64,000 nt of DNA from Leptotrichia trevisanii DSM 22070 (GTDB taxonomy: Bacteria; Fusobacteriota; Fusobacteriia; Fusobacteriales; Leptotrichiaceae): positions 62,001 to 126,000 of the forward strand of contig NZ_AXVL01000004.1 of assembly GCF_000482505.1 (NCBI RefSeq), given 5' to 3'. Every line of letters starts with the position of its first letter. Positions within the stretch are counted from its first letter, which is position 1. The translations under genes were made by a program, and so were the position numbers. The notes under the pieces were generated by a model. It was not told the origin of the DNA. It worked only from the letters and a program-made list of their open reading frames with translations, and searched no databases. Shown in pieces: positions 23,964-33,597 of this stretch.

Positions 23964-24779
23964 TTATTTACTTTCGTTTTTGTTTTCTAAATTTTCAATT
24001 ACTTTAGTAATTACGTCATTCATCCGTCTTGATGCCACAGAATCGTTTGAAATAAATGGTAACCCATTATCACTAGATTCTACGATATTCTCATCTAATG
24101 GTATTGAGCCTAGAAAGTCAGTTTTTTTCTCTTGAGCCAACTTTTTGACACCGCCTTTTTTAAAAATATTCACTTCCTTTTGACAGTCAGGGCAAATAAA
24201 ACCACTCATATTTTCAATTATACCAAGCAGATTTAAATTTATCAGTCTAGCAAAATTTATTGCTCTTGTAGAATCCAGTAAAGAAACCTTCTGTGGTGTT
24301 GTAACAATTATTGCTTTTGAATCTGTGCCTATATTTTGTGCAATACCCAATGTTTCATCACCTGTTCCTGGAGGCAAATCAACTATTAAAAAGTCAATTT
24401 CGCCCCATTTAATTCCTTCCAGCATTTCCATTATTGCTGTAATTTTTTGTGGGCCTTTCCACACAACTGGTGAATCATCTGGAACAAAAAAACTTAATGA
24501 TGATATATGTAAATTCTTTGTTATTTCCAGCGGTTCAGAAATCTTTGAAAGTTTTACGCCTTCTTTTCCAAACATAATCGGAACATTAGGCCCATGCAAA
24601 TCAGCATCAAGAATACCAACCTTATATCCCCGCATCGATAATCCATAAGCTAAATTAACAGATGTTGTTGTCTTTCCAACGCCACCTTTACCGCTCATAA
24701 TCACGATTTTATGCTTAATTTTGGACATATTGGAATCAATTCTTTGTTTTCGTTCAGCTAAAGCTGGATTAGTCTGCAT
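23964..24779 (-). CDS. Mrp/NBP35-type iron-sulfur carrier ATPase
   Basis: The 271-residue P-loop protein (ApbC/Mrp family) carries iron-sulfur clusters to apoproteins. The deviant Walker A SGKGGVGKTTTSVNLAY lies near residue 29. LDADLHGPNVPIMFG, IVDLPPGTGDE and the cluster-binding CPDC near residue 197 are all present. It lacks the N-terminal MIP18-like domain found in some homologues, as is common in Firmicutes and Fusobacteriota. The SD AAGGAGG is optimal. The atypical response regulator gene follows at 64 bases and is likely co-transcribed. Confidence 0.93.
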   Translation of the reverse strand: MQTNPALAERKQRIDSNMSKIKHKIVIMSGKGGVGKTTTSVNLAYGLSMRGYKVGILDADLHGPNVPIMFGKEGVKLSKISEPLEITKNLHISSLSFFVPDDSPVVWKGPQKITAIMEMLEGIKWGEIDFLIVDLPPGTGDETLGIAQNIGTDSKAIIVTTPQKVSLLDSTRAINFARLINLNLLGIIENMSGFICPDCQKEVNIFKKGGVKKLAQEKKTDFLGSIPLDENIVESSDNGLPFISNDSVASRRMNDVITKVIENLENKNESK

Positions 24780-24892
24780 TCATTCCTCCTTACTCTAAAA
24801 ATATTTTAATTTTATTTAACTTCCCTACTTTAATTAAAACATAAACTTAGAAAAAATACAAGCTATTTTTTAAATTTTTTTGAAAAAAAATT

Positions 24893-24980
24893 AATTTATT
24901 TGTTAATATAAATAAATTATAAATAAAAACTTTTTTTATTAAAAAATAAACTGGACTATTTTCTCTCTTTTTTATATAAT
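24893..24980. promoter_or_regulatory. divergent intergenic region with hairpin and promoter
   Basis: The 321-base gap between the divergent mrp and hydrolase genes holds a perfect 9-bp inverted repeat (24893-24901 with 24910-24918). It also holds a possible plus-strand promoter, TGGACT-17-TATAAT (24952-24957 and 24975-24980), which leaves a leader of about 115 bases. No gene or other structured RNA was recognised. Confidence 0.4.
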
Positions 24981-25101
24981 ATATTTAAACTACTTCTAAA
25001 ATATAGAAATTTTTATACATATATTTTTACACCTAAATAAATTTTTAAATTCGATTTTCAAGTAGTTTTATCACAAGTTTAATCAAGAAAGGAAATTTTA
25101 T

Positions 25102-25677
25102 ATGAATATTTGTTTAAAAGCCAATCTACGAAGATTAATACTATTTCTAATATTAACTTTTGCTCTTGTATGTAAAACAAAGCCGGAGGATAAATATTTT
25201 TGGTATTCTCCAAGAGAAGTCATTGCAAATGTAGATAAATTACAGCCAGGAGATATTCTTATTTTATCAAAAAGGCCAACATTACGTTCAATGTGGGGGC
25301 ACGCCGCCGTTCTTAACGAAAATAAAAAAATAGTTGAGTTCCCCTCATATTCTGCTGGATACAGCGAAAGTCCACTATATGCTTGGCAAAACATTAATAG
25401 AAAAGTAGCTATTTTTAGGCTAAAGGATATTGATAAAAAATTTAAAGCGGCACTATTCAAGGAAATTGATGAAACAGTAACTAAACCGTATGGACTGACG
25501 TTTCATAAAAACTTCGATAAAAGATTATACTGTTCACAGTTTATTTATCTCGTGTTTAAAAAGGCTGGAGAAAAAGTTGGACGTGAAGTAGATCTTGACT
25601 CCAATGGCGGTGGCTGGGTTATGCCATTTGATATAATGGATTCCCCATTGCTGGAAAATATCTCTATCTATAAATAA
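25102..25677 (+). CDS. YiiX/YebB-like permuted papain hydrolase
   Basis: The 191-residue protein belongs to the circularly permuted NlpC/P60 superfamily. After a hydrophobic N-terminus (about 8-24) come LQPGDILIL near 52, the catalytic-type His in WGHAAVL near 73, VEFPSYSAG with a conserved Glu, and the Cys in LYCSQFIYLVF near 153. Relatives are amidases or thioesterases acting on peptides or lipids. The N-terminus ends in ALVC, close to but not a standard lipobox, so either a signal peptide or a lipoprotein anchor is possible. It stands alone with its own promoter and terminator. The family is fairly sure; the substrate is unknown. Confidence 0.85.
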   Translation: MNICLKANLRRLILFLILTFALVCKTKPEDKYFWYSPREVIANVDKLQPGDILILSKRPTLRSMWGHAAVLNENKKIVEFPSYSAGYSESPLYAWQNINRKVAIFRLKDIDKKFKAALFKEIDETVTKPYGLTFHKNFDKRLYCSQFIYLVFKKAGEKVGREVDLDSNGGGWVMPFDIMDSPLLENISIYK

Positions 25678-25690
25678 TAATTTTTACTAT

Positions 25691-25716
25691 AAAAAGCTCC
25701 CATATGAGAGCTTTTT
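25691..25716. terminator. terminator of the hydrolase gene
   Basis: A 9-bp stem AAAAAGCTC/GAGCTTTTT (25691-25699 with 25708-25716) with an 8-base loop starts 13 bases after the stop codon. Confidence 0.85.
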
Positions 25717-25750
25717 CAATTTATTCTATTTTTCTCAAGCCGAGTTGTTA

Positions 25751-25862
25751 TTAATATTATTTCTCATCTAATATTAAGTCCCATTTAAATAACGAATTTA
25801 TTACAACTTTTCTAAATTATAAAAATTTATTCTTATTTTTAAGCGAGGTTTAGTATAAATAA
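25751..25862 (-). repeat. dispersed intergenic repeat, family 1 copy D
   Basis: The core at 25775-25812 (CCATTTAAATAACGAATTTA followed by TTACAACTTTTCT) matches the reverse complement of the copy at 1474-1571. The copy lies downstream of metA, in the opposite sense to copies A and B. Confidence 0.6.
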
Positions 25863-25892
25863 TATAGAAAACAATTAAAACTATAATTAAAT

Positions 25893-26831
25893 CTAAATTT
25901 TAAAATTAGAAATTTCTTCCAATTTCGTCAAATCATATGGCGTACCTTGATAAACGTGATGGTTTACCCAGTTGGAAAACAATAAATTTGCATGAGCCCG
26001 CCATACAAAAAGCGGTTCCCTGTTCACATCATCATTTGGATAATAGTTAAACGGAACTTTTATATCTTTTCCTAATTTCACATCTCGTTCATATTCCTTT
26101 GCAAGCGTCATTCTATCATATTCCAGATGTCCCATAATAAAGATATTCCTCTTATCCTTAGTACGGACAATGCTAACTCCTGCCTCTTCAGAATATGCAA
26201 TAATTTCCAATTCTGATACACTTTCAATATCTTTCGCACGTACTTCCGTGTGTCTTGACTGTGGCATATTAAACACTTCGTCAAACCCACGTAACAGCAT
26301 CGTATGACAAATATCAATTTTTAAGGGATAAATCCCAAAAAGTTTTTCCTTTAACGAATATTTCTTTATTCCATAATGATAGTAAAGTGCCGCCTGTGCC
26401 CCCCAGCAAATGCACATTGTCGAATAAACGTGAGTTTTGCTCCATTCCATAACTTTTGTCAATTCCTGCCAGTAAGCAACTTCTTCAAAGGGCAAATTCT
26501 CCACTGGGGCTCCTGTTATAATTAAACCATCAAAATAATCATTCTCTATATCGTTGAAAGTTTTATAAAAATTAGACATATGTTCTTCTGAAATATTTTT
26601 TGATACGTAGGAAGCCATTTTCAAAAAGGTAACTTCCATTTGAAGCGGAGTATTACTAAGCAATCTTAATAGCTGAGTTTCTGTTTCAATTTTTGTAGGC
26701 ATAAGATTTATTATTATAAATTTTAAAGGACGAATATCTTGCGACAATGCCCTATTTTCATCCATTACAAAGATGTTCTCCTTTGCTAAAATATCTACAG
26801 CCGGTAAGTTATTTGGTATTTTTATAGGCAT
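25893..26831 (-). CDS. metA: homoserine O-acetyltransferase (MetA family)
   Basis: The 312-residue enzyme acylates homoserine in the first committed step of methionine synthesis. The catalytic Cys142 sits in [15 protein letters not shown], and the His and Glu of the triad fall in QSRHTE and MGHLEYD. Residue 111 is Glu (GAPVENLPF). In characterised MetA proteins Glu111 goes with acetyl-CoA use and Gly111 with succinyl-CoA, so an acetyltransferase is predicted. The length matches the family. It lies 38 bases after dnaN with its own SD (AAGGAG). No riboswitch is visible in that short gap, so expression probably follows dnaN or an internal promoter. Confidence 0.93.
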   Translation of the reverse strand: MPIKIPNNLPAVDILAKENIFVMDENRALSQDIRPLKFIIINLMPTKIETETQLLRLLSNTPLQMEVTFLKMASYVSKNISEEHMSNFYKTFNDIENDYFDGLIITGAPVENLPFEEVAYWQELTKVMEWSKTHVYSTMCICWGAQAALYYHYGIKKYSLKEKLFGIYPLKIDICHTMLLRGFDEVFNMPQSRHTEVRAKDIESVSELEIIAYSEEAGVSIVRTKDKRNIFIMGHLEYDRMTLAKEYERDVKLGKDIKVPFNYYPNDDVNREPLFVWRAHANLLFSNWVNHHVYQGTPYDLTKLEEISNFKI

Positions 26832-26869
26832 TGTGTATTCTCCTTTCGTAAAAATTTATTTTAAATTTT

Positions 26870-27997
26870 TTAACTTTCCCTAAGTGCCAATGGCATTGTG
26901 AAATATAGTGATTTATCATTATCTTCATCTCTTACAATTACCGAACTTTTGTTATTTAACAATTCCAGCACGGTTACTTTTCCTTTAATTGTAGAAATGT
27001 AGTCAAGTAAAAACCTTACATTCAATGAAATTTTTAAATCATCACCTTCCTGAATTGTTGCAATTTCCTCTTTTATCTGCGCATTTTCACTCGTTCCAGT
27101 AAGCAGCAGCCTGTTATTGGCAAAATTAAATATTCCGCCATTTTTAGCTTCTTTGTTATCCCTAACAAATATAGCCGTTCTTCTTAATACTGATAAAAAA
27201 TCCTTTGTATTTAACAATATTTTTTTATTATGCTGCGAATTATTTAAAATTGACTTGTAATCTGGAAATTGCAGATCAATTGTACGAGTTAATATTTCTA
27301 CATTTGAAAATTGGAAAAATACTTTTGAGCCATCTGATTTTACGGTAATATTTTCTTCATCAATAAGTTTCATAATTTTTATTAATCCGTCAATTGTCTT
27401 TAACGGAATGCTCAGACTAAGATTTTCCTTCCCTTTTTGAGTGTCATCCAAATCTTCTTCAATGTATGTCAATCTATATGTGTCAGATGAAACAAGTTTT
27501 AACTTGTCCTCTTCAATTTCCACTCTGATACAGTTTACAGCTAGATTTTCTGGATTTGGAGAAGCTGAAATTTTTACATTTTCAATATTATTTAATAACT
27601 TTTCCTTTTCAAATACATATTCAACTCCATTTTCCAGTTTTGACTGAACTGGGAAATTTTCTGCATTGTATAATGAAAATTCAGTATTTGTAGAACTTGC
27701 CTGAATTATTAGTTTACCATTTTCTTCAATTAGTGTAATTTTTTCATCAGAAATTTGTTTTAAAAATTCTTCAATTAATTTATGTTTTATGACAATTTTT
27801 CCATCTTCTTCAACTTGTGCCTCTATTTTTGTATTTATAGACAGTTCCAAGTCTGTTCCCCGTAAAATTGCCTTTCCTTCGTTTGTTTCAATATAAATTC
27901 CAGAAAGGACTTCTCTTATTTTATTTTCAGTTACTGCATTTTCAACTATAGTTATAGCTTTTAACAATGATTTTCTATCAACGATTATATGTAACAT
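26870..27997 (-). CDS. dnaN: DNA polymerase III sliding clamp
   Basis: The 375-residue beta clamp holds polymerase III on DNA. It has the three-domain pattern of the family, with an LLKAITIVENAV start, LRGTDLELSI near 55, and a C-terminal YFTMPLALRES in place of the usual MPMRL-type end. The length is normal. It lies directly after a sigma factor gene (15-base gap) and before metA, not next to dnaA. Either the clamp gene has moved in this lineage or this is a second clamp; the window cannot decide. SD AGAGGTGA is good. Confidence 0.93.
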   Translation of the reverse strand: MLHIIVDRKSLLKAITIVENAVTENKIREVLSGIYIETNEGKAILRGTDLELSINTKIEAQVEEDGKIVIKHKLIEEFLKQISDEKITLIEENGKLIIQASSTNTEFSLYNAENFPVQSKLENGVEYVFEKEKLLNNIENVKISASPNPENLAVNCIRVEIEEDKLKLVSSDTYRLTYIEEDLDDTQKGKENLSLSIPLKTIDGLIKIMKLIDEENITVKSDGSKVFFQFSNVEILTRTIDLQFPDYKSILNNSQHNKKILLNTKDFLSVLRRTAIFVRDNKEAKNGGIFNFANNRLLLTGTSENAQIKEEIATIQEGDDLKISLNVRFLLDYISTIKGKVTVLELLNNKSSVIVRDEDNDKSLYFTMPLALRES

Positions 27998-28012
27998 ATG
28001 TTCACCTCTCTT

Positions 28013-28834
28013 TTATAATATATCTTTGTATTCTTCCAAGTGTTCCTTTAATTTTGTTATAGCCTTTTTTTCAATCTGTCTGACTCTTTCACGTGTAATG
28101 CCCATCTGTTCACCGATTTCCTTTAATGTATGAATTTTATTGTCATACAGTCCGTAACGATATTCAAGAATTGCTCTTTCACGCTCATTCAGAACCTTTT
28201 CAAGCAAATCTTTCATTTCAATAAGCTGATCCTCTTTTATTATTTTATCTTCCACATCATCATTTTTCCCAATAATGTCTTCCAGGTAAATATTATCACC
28301 AATTGTTTCATTCAGTGACATTATATCCTGAAATTCACCCAAAAGCAAAATAACTTTACTTTCCTTCAAATCAACTTCCTTTGCAATGTATTCTGTTGAT
28401 GGAGCTTCACCATGAACAGCAGTATAATCTTTTATAACTTTATTCACTTTTGATAATTGCTCGTATTTATAAGACGGTATTCTTATATCACGCCCTATAT
28501 TAATAATTGCTTTTTTTATCGACTGTTTTATCCACCATACTGCATATGTACTAAACCTATGTCCTTTTTCATAATCAAATTTATTTATAGCTTTTATCAA
28601 TCCAATATTACCCTCACTAATTAAATCAATCAGAGGAAGTCCATTCCCAAGCGATTTTTTAGCTGTACTTATTACCAATCTTAAATTTGATAAAATTAAT
28701 AATTGTCTTGCCTGCTCGTCATCATCTTCCCTAATCCGTTTTAACAGTTCATATTCTTCCTCCTTTGAGAGTAAATCAAATTTTTGAATATCACTTAAAT
28801 ATAACGACATCAAGTTTAAGTTGTTATCTTCCAT
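28013..28834 (-). CDS. sigma-70 family factor, short RpoD/group 2 type
   Basis: The 273-residue sigma factor has region 1.2 (SLYLSDIQKFDLLSKEEE), region 2 (NLRLVISTAKKS, GNIGLIKAINKFDYEKGHRF, STYAVWWIKQSI for -10 melting), region 3, and region 4 (LKEIGEQMGITRERVRQIE) for -35 binding. It lacks region 1.1 and the non-conserved insert, so it is much shorter than a typical primary sigma factor. Its core motifs are nevertheless close to RpoD. It may be a group 2 stationary or stress factor or a reduced primary factor. It is followed by dnaN and preceded by gpsA (34-base gap), with an SD GGAGTGAGG. Confidence 0.9.
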   Translation of the reverse strand: MEDNNLNLMSLYLSDIQKFDLLSKEEEYELLKRIREDDDEQARQLLILSNLRLVISTAKKSLGNGLPLIDLISEGNIGLIKAINKFDYEKGHRFSTYAVWWIKQSIKKAIINIGRDIRIPSYKYEQLSKVNKVIKDYTAVHGEAPSTEYIAKEVDLKESKVILLLGEFQDIMSLNETIGDNIYLEDIIGKNDDVEDKIIKEDQLIEMKDLLEKVLNERERAILEYRYGLYDNKIHTLKEIGEQMGITRERVRQIEKKAITKLKEHLEEYKDIL

Positions 28835-28868
28835 TACCTCACTCCAATTTTATTTTTTATATAATTTC

Positions 28869-29891
28869 TTAACTTAAAAATTCTGATTTTAAATCTCTGC
28901 TCATAAATGTAGATTCCAGTTCTGAAACTGGCTTTCCATTGTAGATTACTTCATAAAGTGCCGTGAAAATAGGTGCTTTTAAATTATTTTCCTTTATGAT
29001 TTTATAAAGGGCCTTTATTGTTTCTGCACCTTCTGATACCATATTCATATGAGAAACTATATCTTCAATTTTTTCACCTTGTCCCAGCTTTTCCCCTACA
29101 AATCTGTTTCTGCTATGCTTACTTGTACAAGTTACAATAATATCTCCAAGCCCTGATAATCCCATAAATGTTTTAGGATTAGCATTGTAATATTTTGCAA
29201 TTTCAAACATTTCGTTAATTCCACGAGTTATAAGAGCAGCCTTCGTGTTATCTCCATAACCCATTCCATCAGCAATTCCCGCTGCGATTGCAAGACAGTT
29301 TTTTAATGCTCCCGCAAGTTCGGCTCCCATCAGATCTGTTCCTGTATAAACTCTAAAATAAAGGTTGCTAAATGTAGCTTGTACAGTTTTTGCAGCTTGT
29401 TCAACTTCAGATACGGAAAGTATGGCAGATGGCAGCTTTTGTGCCACTTCTTCAGCATGTGTCGGCCCCGCCAGCAGAACATAGCTATATTGTTTGTTTT
29501 CAAGCTCTTCTTCTACTATTTCAGAGATTCTTTTCTTTGTAGCAATTTCTAAACCTTTTGCAACATTTACCAATATTATATTATAATTTAAGAAATTTTT
29601 CAATCTTTTTAAAATCATTCTTAAAAATTGTGTTGGAGTTGCCAATAACAGAATGTCAATTTTCCCATATTTTTCAATATTTTCAAGCACTTCTCCATAA
29701 TCATCCACCACATTAAGATTGTCAGGTAATTTTATATTTGGCAAAAATTGCGGATTTTCCTTTGTATCACGAATAACTTTTCTTACTTCTTCATTATGCT
29801 CCCACAAATAGACTTTGTGTCCATTTTCTATTAACAGTTTTGAAAGACAGGTTCCCCAGCTTCCACCACCGATAACCAATACATTCTTCAT
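28869..29891 (-). CDS. gpsA: glycerol-3-phosphate dehydrogenase (NAD(P)+)
   Basis: The 340-residue enzyme reduces dihydroxyacetone phosphate to sn-glycerol 3-phosphate for phospholipid synthesis. The Rossmann motif VIGGGSWGTCLSKLL opens the protein. VAKGLEIATKKRISE, the catalytic Lys in ELAGALKNCLAIAAGIADG and GLGDIIVTCTSKHSRNR follow. The length is normal. It is 33 bases downstream of plsY, which uses its product, so the two form a phospholipid unit; the sigma factor and dnaN may be read through. Confidence 0.95.
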   Translation of the reverse strand: MKNVLVIGGGSWGTCLSKLLIENGHKVYLWEHNEEVRKVIRDTKENPQFLPNIKLPDNLNVVDDYGEVLENIEKYGKIDILLLATPTQFLRMILKRLKNFLNYNIILVNVAKGLEIATKKRISEIVEEELENKQYSYVLLAGPTHAEEVAQKLPSAILSVSEVEQAAKTVQATFSNLYFRVYTGTDLMGAELAGALKNCLAIAAGIADGMGYGDNTKAALITRGINEMFEIAKYYNANPKTFMGLSGLGDIIVTCTSKHSRNRFVGEKLGQGEKIEDIVSHMNMVSEGAETIKALYKIIKENNLKAPIFTALYEVIYNGKPVSELESTFMSRDLKSEFLS

Positions 29892-29924
29892 CGTTATCCC
29901 TTCCTTTCTACTTTTATCTCTTTT

Positions 29925-30548
29925 TTATTTTTTATTCTTTAAATTAAATTTAGATTCTGTTCCATTTTTTAATCTTTCAATATTGCTTTTATGTTTTACT
30001 ACAATCAAAATTGCTATTAAAATTCCTAGAATAACATATATTATCTGCTGATATAAAAAATATATAAAAATTGGAAGTGATATAGCCGCCAAAATCGAAG
30101 ACAGCGAAACATATTTCGAAATAGCAAAAATCACAAAAAACACAATTGCAGCAAACAATATGGCTTTTGGCACTAAAATTAAAAATACTCCAAGCGTTGT
30201 CGCAACAGCCTTTCCACCTTTAAAATTCATAAAAATAGAAAACACATGTCCAAAAATTGCACAAATTCCAACTAATACATAATCAAGGTTTGAAATTTTT
30301 GTCAAATTTTCAAAAAAATCAACTTTTAATAAAATTGCTATCAACGTCGGAACTAATCCTTTGGAAATATCTAGAATTAATGTCAAAATACCTAATTTTA
30401 CTCCTAAAACACGAGCAGCATTTGTAGAGCCTGTATTTCTGCTCCCATGCTCACGAATATCTATCCCTTTAAATACTTTTCCTATCCAAAGTGCATTTGG
30501 TATACTTCCCAGAATATAGGAAATAGCCATTAATAAAATTGTAATCAT
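29925..30548 (-). CDS. plsY: acyl-phosphate:glycerol-3-phosphate acyltransferase
   Basis: The 207-residue membrane enzyme makes lysophosphatidate from acyl phosphate and glycerol 3-phosphate. It shows the PlsY motifs YILGSIPNALWIGK, EHGSRNTGSTNAARVLG (glycerol-phosphate loop) and GHVFSIFMNFKGGKAVATTLG, with about five to six hydrophobic helices. A basic tail follows. Its SD AGAGG is 36 bases after the MATE gene stop, and gpsA follows closely, so the two enzymes of lysophosphatidate synthesis are encoded together. Confidence 0.95.
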   Translation of the reverse strand: MITILLMAISYILGSIPNALWIGKVFKGIDIREHGSRNTGSTNAARVLGVKLGILTLILDISKGLVPTLIAILLKVDFFENLTKISNLDYVLVGICAIFGHVFSIFMNFKGGKAVATTLGVFLILVPKAILFAAIVFFVIFAISKYVSLSSILAAISLPIFIYFLYQQIIYVILGILIAILIVVKHKSNIERLKNGTESKFNLKNKK

Positions 30549-30583
30549 TTTTTTTCCTCTTTAAAATTTATTTTTATCTATCT

Positions 30584-32035
30584 TTATTTTACTTTTTCTT
30601 CTTCATCTATTTTTCCATTATATTCCAGTCTGTTATTTTCATTTTCAATCATTTTATCAAAGAATTTTTTTTCTTTATATAAAAATCCTAAAAGTATTAT
30701 AAAGAACAGTAAATCAGTAAACGGTTGTGCAAGCCACACTCCATCCAGTTTCCAAATATTTGAAAAAATTATAACAACTAATAAGAATATAACAACTTGT
30801 CGCAATAAATTTAATGTAACTGAATATTTTGAACGTCCTGTTGCCTGAAAATAATTTGGCACTGTGATTCCAAAAGATGAGATTATTACAAGTGAAAAAT
30901 ATACTCTAATTGCCTTTACCCCTTCTCTCAGAGCTTCTGGCGTACTTTTTTCATTAAAAAATAAAATCAATTCCTTTGGAAGCAGCATTACAATCACCCA
31001 AAATGCAAAAGACAATACAATCCCTGCATTTATAGCTGTCATTAAAGATTTTTTCACTCTCCTGAAATTTTTCGCCCCATAATTAAACCCAATTATTGGC
31101 TGAACAGCTTGAGAAACCGCATAAACACTCATTGTCATAATTGGCAAATATGAATTTATGATTGTCATAACCGCCACACCATAAGTTCCTCCATAAGTAT
31201 CCACGATTTTATTTGTTACAAGCCCAACTCCCGAACTTGCAGCCTGTAATAAAAACGGTGACATTCCTATTGAAAAAATATCTTTCACTATTTTTGAATC
31301 CAATTTCATTTTTGAAAATCTTATTGTAACAACACTTTCCTCTTCCAGCTTGAATCCAAACATATCAATTTTAAACGGTAATTTTCCAACAATCAGGAAC
31401 CAAAGTACAAATATTGCAGACAATACATTCCCAATCAAAGTCGCATAAGCAGTTCCCTCAATTCCAGTATGCATAATCATTACAGCTACATAATCTAAAG
31501 CAATATTCACAACTGCTCCAATTAGCATTGAAAACATCGCAACTCGTGGTGCTCCAGCCGCATTTAACACATTTGTTAGCCCAAACGAATAAAACAGTGG
31601 TAGGATGGCCAGTAATATTATTTCTAGATAAGCCTTTGCATATGGCAATGTTTCGTTATTAGCACCCGAATATCGTAAAACCATGTTAATATTCAACATT
31701 AAAAGCACATACAATGCAAGTCCTAAAATAGTAAATAATGTTACAGCATTTCCCAATATTTTCTTGGCTTCTCCCTTTTTTCCCTGTCCAAGCCTAATCG
31801 AAATGATAGTTCCAGCTCCAACTCCTATGAACATTGAAAAGGCAATAATCAGCATAACAATATAAAAAGCAATTCCCGCACCAGCAAGTGCCTTTTCACT
31901 AATTTTCCCAACAAAGAACCTGTCAACAATATTGTACAAGACAACTGCCGCAGATCCAATAAGCGTTGGTATGAAATATTTTACAAATAATTTCAAAATA
32001 GAACCTTTTAACAGTTCTTCACGTTTTTTTTCCAT
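30584..32035 (-). CDS. MATE-family efflux transporter
   Basis: The 483-residue protein has twelve predicted membrane segments in two six-helix halves (FFVGKISEKALAGAG near the start and NYGAKNFRRVKK in the second half). This is typical of cation-coupled multidrug and toxin extrusion proteins. An upstream extension of 11 codons exists only from a TTG; the AAAGGA SD at about 32042 selects the ATG at 32035. It lies immediately after lpxB (36 bases) and before plsY, in an envelope-biogenesis neighbourhood, so a lipid-linked substrate is imaginable. Drug efflux is the default call. Confidence 0.9.
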   Translation of the reverse strand: MEKKREELLKGSILKLFVKYFIPTLIGSAAVVLYNIVDRFFVGKISEKALAGAGIAFYIVMLIIAFSMFIGVGAGTIISIRLGQGKKGEAKKILGNAVTLFTILGLALYVLLMLNINMVLRYSGANNETLPYAKAYLEIILLAILPLFYSFGLTNVLNAAGAPRVAMFSMLIGAVVNIALDYVAVMIMHTGIEGTAYATLIGNVLSAIFVLWFLIVGKLPFKIDMFGFKLEEESVVTIRFSKMKLDSKIVKDIFSIGMSPFLLQAASSGVGLVTNKIVDTYGGTYGVAVMTIINSYLPIMTMSVYAVSQAVQPIIGFNYGAKNFRRVKKSLMTAINAGIVLSFAFWVIVMLLPKELILFFNEKSTPEALREGVKAIRVYFSLVIISSFGITVPNYFQATGRSKYSVTLNLLRQVVIFLLVVIIFSNIWKLDGVWLAQPFTDLLFFIILLGFLYKEKKFFDKMIENENNRLEYNGKIDEEEKVK

Positions 32036-32071
32036 ACTTTTTCCTTTTTGTAAAGTTTCTAAAGTCAATCT

Positions 32072-33274
32072 CTATTTTTCTAACAAATAATCTGCAATTT
32101 TTTCCAAAACTCCAAAATTACCCAATTTTTCTCTCTCTTTTTTCAATTCTAAAACAATATTTTTTTTCTTTTTTTCCATAATTTCCATTTCTTCCAGCAA
32201 TTTTTCCACTGAAAAATCTTCCTGCAATAATTCCTTAAAAATTTCCCTATCAGCATTCAGATTAGTAAGTGTTATATATTTTATTTTGACTATCTTTCGT
32301 GCAATAAAAGCATTGATTTTCGATGTTTTGTAAACTACAATCACAGGCAGTCCCATAAGCGATATTTCAAAAGTTACCGTTCCTGAAGTTGCTATTGCAT
32401 ATTTGCAGTCTTTCCGAATATTCTTGATTTCATCAAAAGTTATTTCCAAATTTGGAATTTTATGAACATCAATTTTATATTTTTCTTCAAAAACACGTAT
32501 ATATTTTATATGCTCCTCATTTGCCAGTTTCATCAAAAACTTCTCATTCTTAACTTTTTCGTTTCTAATAAGTTCCATAATTACTGGCAAAAATTTTTCA
32601 ATTTCTTGGCGTCTGCTTCCAGGAAGCAACAATATTTTTTCTCCTAGCTTGTCAGAAAATTCATATTTATCAACAAATGGATTCCCAAAGTATTCCACTT
32701 TCAGCCCTTTTGATTTATCTTTTTTCAAGCCATTGTCAAAATACGCCTTTTCAAATGGAAAAATAACAATAACATCATCAAATTTTTTTAATTTTTCAAT
32801 CCGCTTTTTCCCCCAAGCCCAGACTTTAGGTGGAATGTAATAAATCATTCTCAAGTTTTGAAGTTCTTTTTCTGAAATCTTCTTTTTTAATAATTCAAAA
32901 AATTTTAAATTAAATCCTCCAAAATCAACAAAAATAACAGTTTCTATTTCATTTTCCTTAATAAACTGCAAATATTCATGAGCCTTTTCCGTAAAATAAT
33001 TATACTTTTTCAAAGCCTCAACAAATCCCATAACATCGTTATTTTTAATATGATTTACAGGCTTAACACCAGCCTTTATTGACTTATCCCCAATTACACC
33101 AAAAAATTCAACATTTTCATCTTTTTTTCTCATTTCCTCCACAATGTATGAAGCATGTAAATCTCCTGACATTTCACCGCAGGAAATAAAGATTTTTTTC
33201 TTTTTTTGAGGTTTTACTATTGATAAATCATTATTTTTTTCTTTTATTATATCATTTTCATTATTATTTTTCAT
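32072..33274 (-). CDS. lpxB: lipid A disaccharide synthase
   Basis: The 400-residue GT19 glycosyltransferase joins UDP-diacylglucosamine and lipid X. It has the FISCGEMSGDLHAS start, FGVIGDKSI, YIPPKVWAWGKKR, FEKAYFDNGL, a LLPGSRRQEIEKFLP loop, and AIATSGTVTFEISLMGLP with the sugar-nucleotide site. Compared with usual LpxB it has about 25 extra N-terminal residues that are Lys- and Asn-rich (ending PQKKKK). The ATG at 33274 has an AAAGG SD; an internal start cannot be excluded. It is a membrane-surface enzyme, separated from lpxI by a repeat-filled gap. Confidence 0.95.
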   Translation of the reverse strand: MKNNNENDIIKEKNNDLSIVKPQKKKKIFISCGEMSGDLHASYIVEEMRKKDENVEFFGVIGDKSIKAGVKPVNHIKNNDVMGFVEALKKYNYFTEKAHEYLQFIKENEIETVIFVDFGGFNLKFFELLKKKISEKELQNLRMIYYIPPKVWAWGKKRIEKLKKFDDVIVIFPFEKAYFDNGLKKDKSKGLKVEYFGNPFVDKYEFSDKLGEKILLLPGSRRQEIEKFLPVIMELIRNEKVKNEKFLMKLANEEHIKYIRVFEEKYKIDVHKIPNLEITFDEIKNIRKDCKYAIATSGTVTFEISLMGLPVIVVYKTSKINAFIARKIVKIKYITLTNLNADREIFKELLQEDFSVEKLLEEMEIMEKKKKNIVLELKKEREKLGNFGVLEKIADYLLEK

Positions 33275-33465
33275 TTTTAGCCTTTTTTATTGTTTATTTT
33301 ACTTGTTTCCTGTATGTTCAAATTAGTTTAAAAATTCAAAGTTGTATTTAATTTTTATATGCTAAATCTATTTTAAAATTAATAAATACAGATTTTAAAT
33401 AGCATATTTATAGTTTTTAGCCTATTTTTTAAAAATAGTTTTTCTAAAAGCTCCTTATAAAACCT

Positions 33466-33597
33466 AATTTAAATAACGAAATAATATATAATACTAAATT
33501 CCATTAGAAACTAGAAGTTTTAATTCTTTACTAAGATAGTACGTAATTCAAAATTTATTAAATATCCACTATTTAAAAGAGAAATAGTATTAAATCT
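33466..33597 (+). repeat. dispersed intergenic repeat, family 1 copy C (composite)
   Basis: The gap of 314 bases between lpxI and lpxB holds a TAATTTAAATAACGAAATAA core in inverted sense near 33470. At 33541-33597 an ACGTAATTCAAAATTTATTA stretch is followed by GAGAAATAGTATTAAAT, which ends at the lpxI stop exactly as copy A ends at its gene. Nothing else is seen in the gap. Confidence 0.55.
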
